DNA of 64,000 bases from Bradyrhizobium diazoefficiens (GTDB taxonomy: Bacteria > Pseudomonadota > Alphaproteobacteria > Rhizobiales > Xanthobacteraceae), in contig NZ_CP067102.1 of the NCBI RefSeq assembly GCF_016616885.1, forward strand, positions 5,422,501 to 5,486,500, given 5' to 3'. The notes below the pieces were generated by a model that worked only from the letters and a program-made list of their open reading frames with translations, was not told the origin of the DNA and did no database searches. This document shows, one piece after another, positions 62,638 through 64,000 of this stretch (its first letter is position 1; the number at the start of each line of letters is the position of its first letter). A program made the translations under genes and the position numbers.

Positions 62638-64000
62638 ATGCTGGAACTTCGCAAGGACATTTTCGCCGACGAGCGTGACGATAATCTGAACGAAATTGGC
62701 AAAGGCACGCAGCGTCAGGACATGCTCGGCCATGTCACGGGCACGTCGAGCTATTTCAACGACCACAAGCTCCAAGGCATGCTGCACTTGAAGGTCGTGC
62801 GTTCGACCCAGTCCCATGCACGGATTCGTCGCATCGACACCACGGAGGCCGAGCGCTCGGCCGGCGTGCGCCGGATCATTCGCGGCGCCGACGTGCCGGT
62901 CAATCTCAACACGCTCCTGAGCCTGATCAATTTCGGCAAGGACGACGAGCCGTCGCTCGCGGTCGACAAGGTCCGCTACAAGGGCGAGCCGATCGTCGCG
63001 ATCGTTGCCGACAGCGAGCGCGAGGCCTTTGAGGCGGTCGCAAAGGTCAAGATCGATTACGAGCCATTGCCGGCGGTGTTCGACGTCGAGGACGCGCTGA
63101 AGCCCGGCGCGCCCGTGGTCAACGAGACCTATCCCAAGAACACGTTCACCTATCACGAGACCTACGATCACCAAAAACTGCGCTTCGGCGATGCCGACGC
63201 GGCGCTGGCGACCGCCGATCACGTGCTGGAGCAGCGCTACCAGATGTCGCCGATCGAGCACGCCCCGACCGAGACCAATGGTGCGATCGCGGCGCCCGAC
63301 ACCAACGGCCGTTATCTGGTCTACACCTCGACCCAGGCGCTGTTCTTCTCGGTCGACACCTGCGCCAAGATCCTGGACGTTCCGTCCAACACCTTCCACT
63401 TCATCGGCGGCACCGTCGGCGGCGGCTTTGGCGGCAAGGTCGACACGTTGACCGAGCCGCTCGCCATTCTCGGCGCGATGCTGACCGGGCGGCCCGTTCG
63501 CTACGTGTTCGGGCGCGAAGAGGAGATGCAATACGGCCCGCCGCGCGGCGCCGAGCGCATCTACATCAAGGACGGCGTGATGCGCGACGGCCGCATCGTC
63601 GCGCGCAAGATCCGCGCCTATTTCGACAGCGGCGCCTACACACGACTGTCCAGCTACGCGGCGGTGAAATGTGCAGCGCATCTGCCGGGTCCCTACACCA
63701 TCCCGAACGTCTATGGCGACGTCTACTGCGTCTTCACCAACCGCACGCCGGCGACCGCCATGCGCGGTTTCGGCGTAACCGCGATGGACTTTGCGATCGA
63801 GTGCCAGATGGACAAGCTCGCGCACCTCGTGAACATGGACCCGATGGAGTTCCGGATCCTCAACGCCTATCGCGATGGCGACATGAAGGCGCACCGGCGC
63901 GAGGCCAAGAACACCGCGCTGATCGAATGCGTCCAAGTCGCGGCGGAGAAAGCCAAGTGGCCGCTCCGCGAGGAGTTCAAGCGAGCATCCTCGCGCAAGG
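62638..64000 (+). CDS. Molybdenum hydroxylase large (molybdopterin) subunit, 5' part, runs off the window
   Basis: The frame is open from ATG 62638 to the end; 454 residues are visible of an expected ~750-800. Features of the xanthine dehydrogenase/CoxL family include the a/b hammerhead domain (KGTQRQDMLGHVTGTSSYFND), YKGEPIVAIVADSEREAFEA and the Mo-cofactor-binding GGTVGGGFGGKVDTL, with RGFGVTAMDFAIECQMDKLA later. The CoxL signature Cys loop (AYRCSFR) is not seen: the corresponding RTPATAMRGFG region argues against a CO dehydrogenase. The substrate is probably a heterocycle, aldehyde or purine-like compound. Confidence 0.92.
   Translation, partial: MLELRKDIFADERDDNLNEIGKGTQRQDMLGHVTGTSSYFNDHKLQGMLHLKVVRSTQSHARIRRIDTTEAERSAGVRRIIRGADVPVNLNTLLSLINFGKDDEPSLAVDKVRYKGEPIVAIVADSEREAFEAVAKVKIDYEPLPAVFDVEDALKPGAPVVNETYPKNTFTYHETYDHQKLRFGDADAALATADHVLEQRYQMSPIEHAPTETNGAIAAPDTNGRYLVYTSTQALFFSVDTCAKILDVPSNTFHFIGGTVGGGFGGKVDTLTEPLAILGAMLTGRPVRYVFGREEEMQYGPPRGAERIYIKDGVMRDGRIVARKIRAYFDSGAYTRLSSYAAVKCAAHLPGPYTIPNVYGDVYCVFTNRTPATAMRGFGVTAMDFAIECQMDKLAHLVNMDPMEFRILNAYRDGDMKAHRREAKNTALIECVQVAAEKAKWPLREEFKRASSRK

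Noticed and set aside
57535..63936. A leftward open frame of 2133 codons opposite the flotillin, SRPBCC and Mo-hydroxylase genes
   Set aside because: It is exactly antisense to six well-supported genes. The openness comes from high GC at third positions, and its sequence (runs of Leu/Gly/Asp/Arg) is what antisense of Glu/Ile/Ala/Arg-rich coil gives.
62638..64000. Mo-hydroxylase large subunit considered as carbon monoxide dehydrogenase (CoxL)
   Set aside because: The CoxL signature loop with its Cys is not seen where expected; a general xanthine-dehydrogenase-family subunit is the safer call.

Overview
The window looks like a high-GC alphaproteobacterial chromosome segment of the Bradyrhizobium/Nitrobacteraceae type. 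The reasons are the two dispersed palindromic repeats of rhizobial style (7048-7092 and 18685-18783), an IS5/IS427-type insertion, ExoF-like export machinery and the general mix of ABC-transporter operons. Species cannot be read from the sequence.

Layout. (1) 1-6.9 kb: the 3' end of a large repetitive secreted protein, followed by a type I secretion ABC exporter with two degenerate peptidase-like N-domains and its HlyD-type adaptor. (2) 7.1-8.0 kb: an IS5-family element. (3) 8.1-24.8 kb: a mosaic surface-polysaccharide locus. Intact genes encode a DUF354 protein, a fused UDP-GlcNAc 2-epimerase/UDP-HexNAc 6-dehydrogenase, a WbpB-like dehydrogenase, a priming sugar-phosphate transferase, a WbpE-like aminotransferase, a WbpD-like acetyltransferase, a GT4 glycosyltransferase, a deacetylase-like protein, an ExoF-type export protein and a carbamoyltransferase. 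Between them lie broken remnants of a GT4 gene, an asparagine synthase and a GalE/ExoB epimerase. Together the intact enzymes could make a diacetamido-uronic acid sugar nucleotide and assemble, decorate and export a polymer containing it. (4) 25-34.4 kb: small envelope proteins: a DsrE-like protein and a degenerate second copy of it, a TagO/VasI-like protein, a TAXI binding protein, two paralogous coiled-coil/Sel1-type proteins, a VanZ-like protein and small hypotheticals.

(5) 34.4-44.9 kb: a leftward eight-gene operon (deoxyribose-phosphate aldolase, two-domain aldehyde dehydrogenase, RbsD/FucU mutarotase, PfkB kinase, two permeases, binding protein, ATPase) with a divergent DeoR-family regulator. 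This reads as uptake and catabolism of deoxyribose or a related sugar to glyceraldehyde-3-phosphate and acetate. (6) 45-48.9 kb: a leftward ribose-type ABC operon whose permease gene is frameshifted. Its upstream region shares a DeoR-operator-like 16-mer with the deo operon.

(7) 49-64 kb: a rightward cluster with a branched-chain-amino-acid-type ABC importer, an AraC regulator, a LivF ATPase fused to a UPF0261 (Tm-1-like) domain, a TIM-barrel PEP-hydrolase-like protein, a giant flotillin/SPFH protein with an 11-residue-repeat coil, two SRPBCC proteins and a three-subunit molybdenum hydroxylase that runs off the window. This is the best candidate for an undescribed system: uptake and oxidation of an unidentified compound, with a bacterial version of the plant Tm-1 domain pair at its centre.
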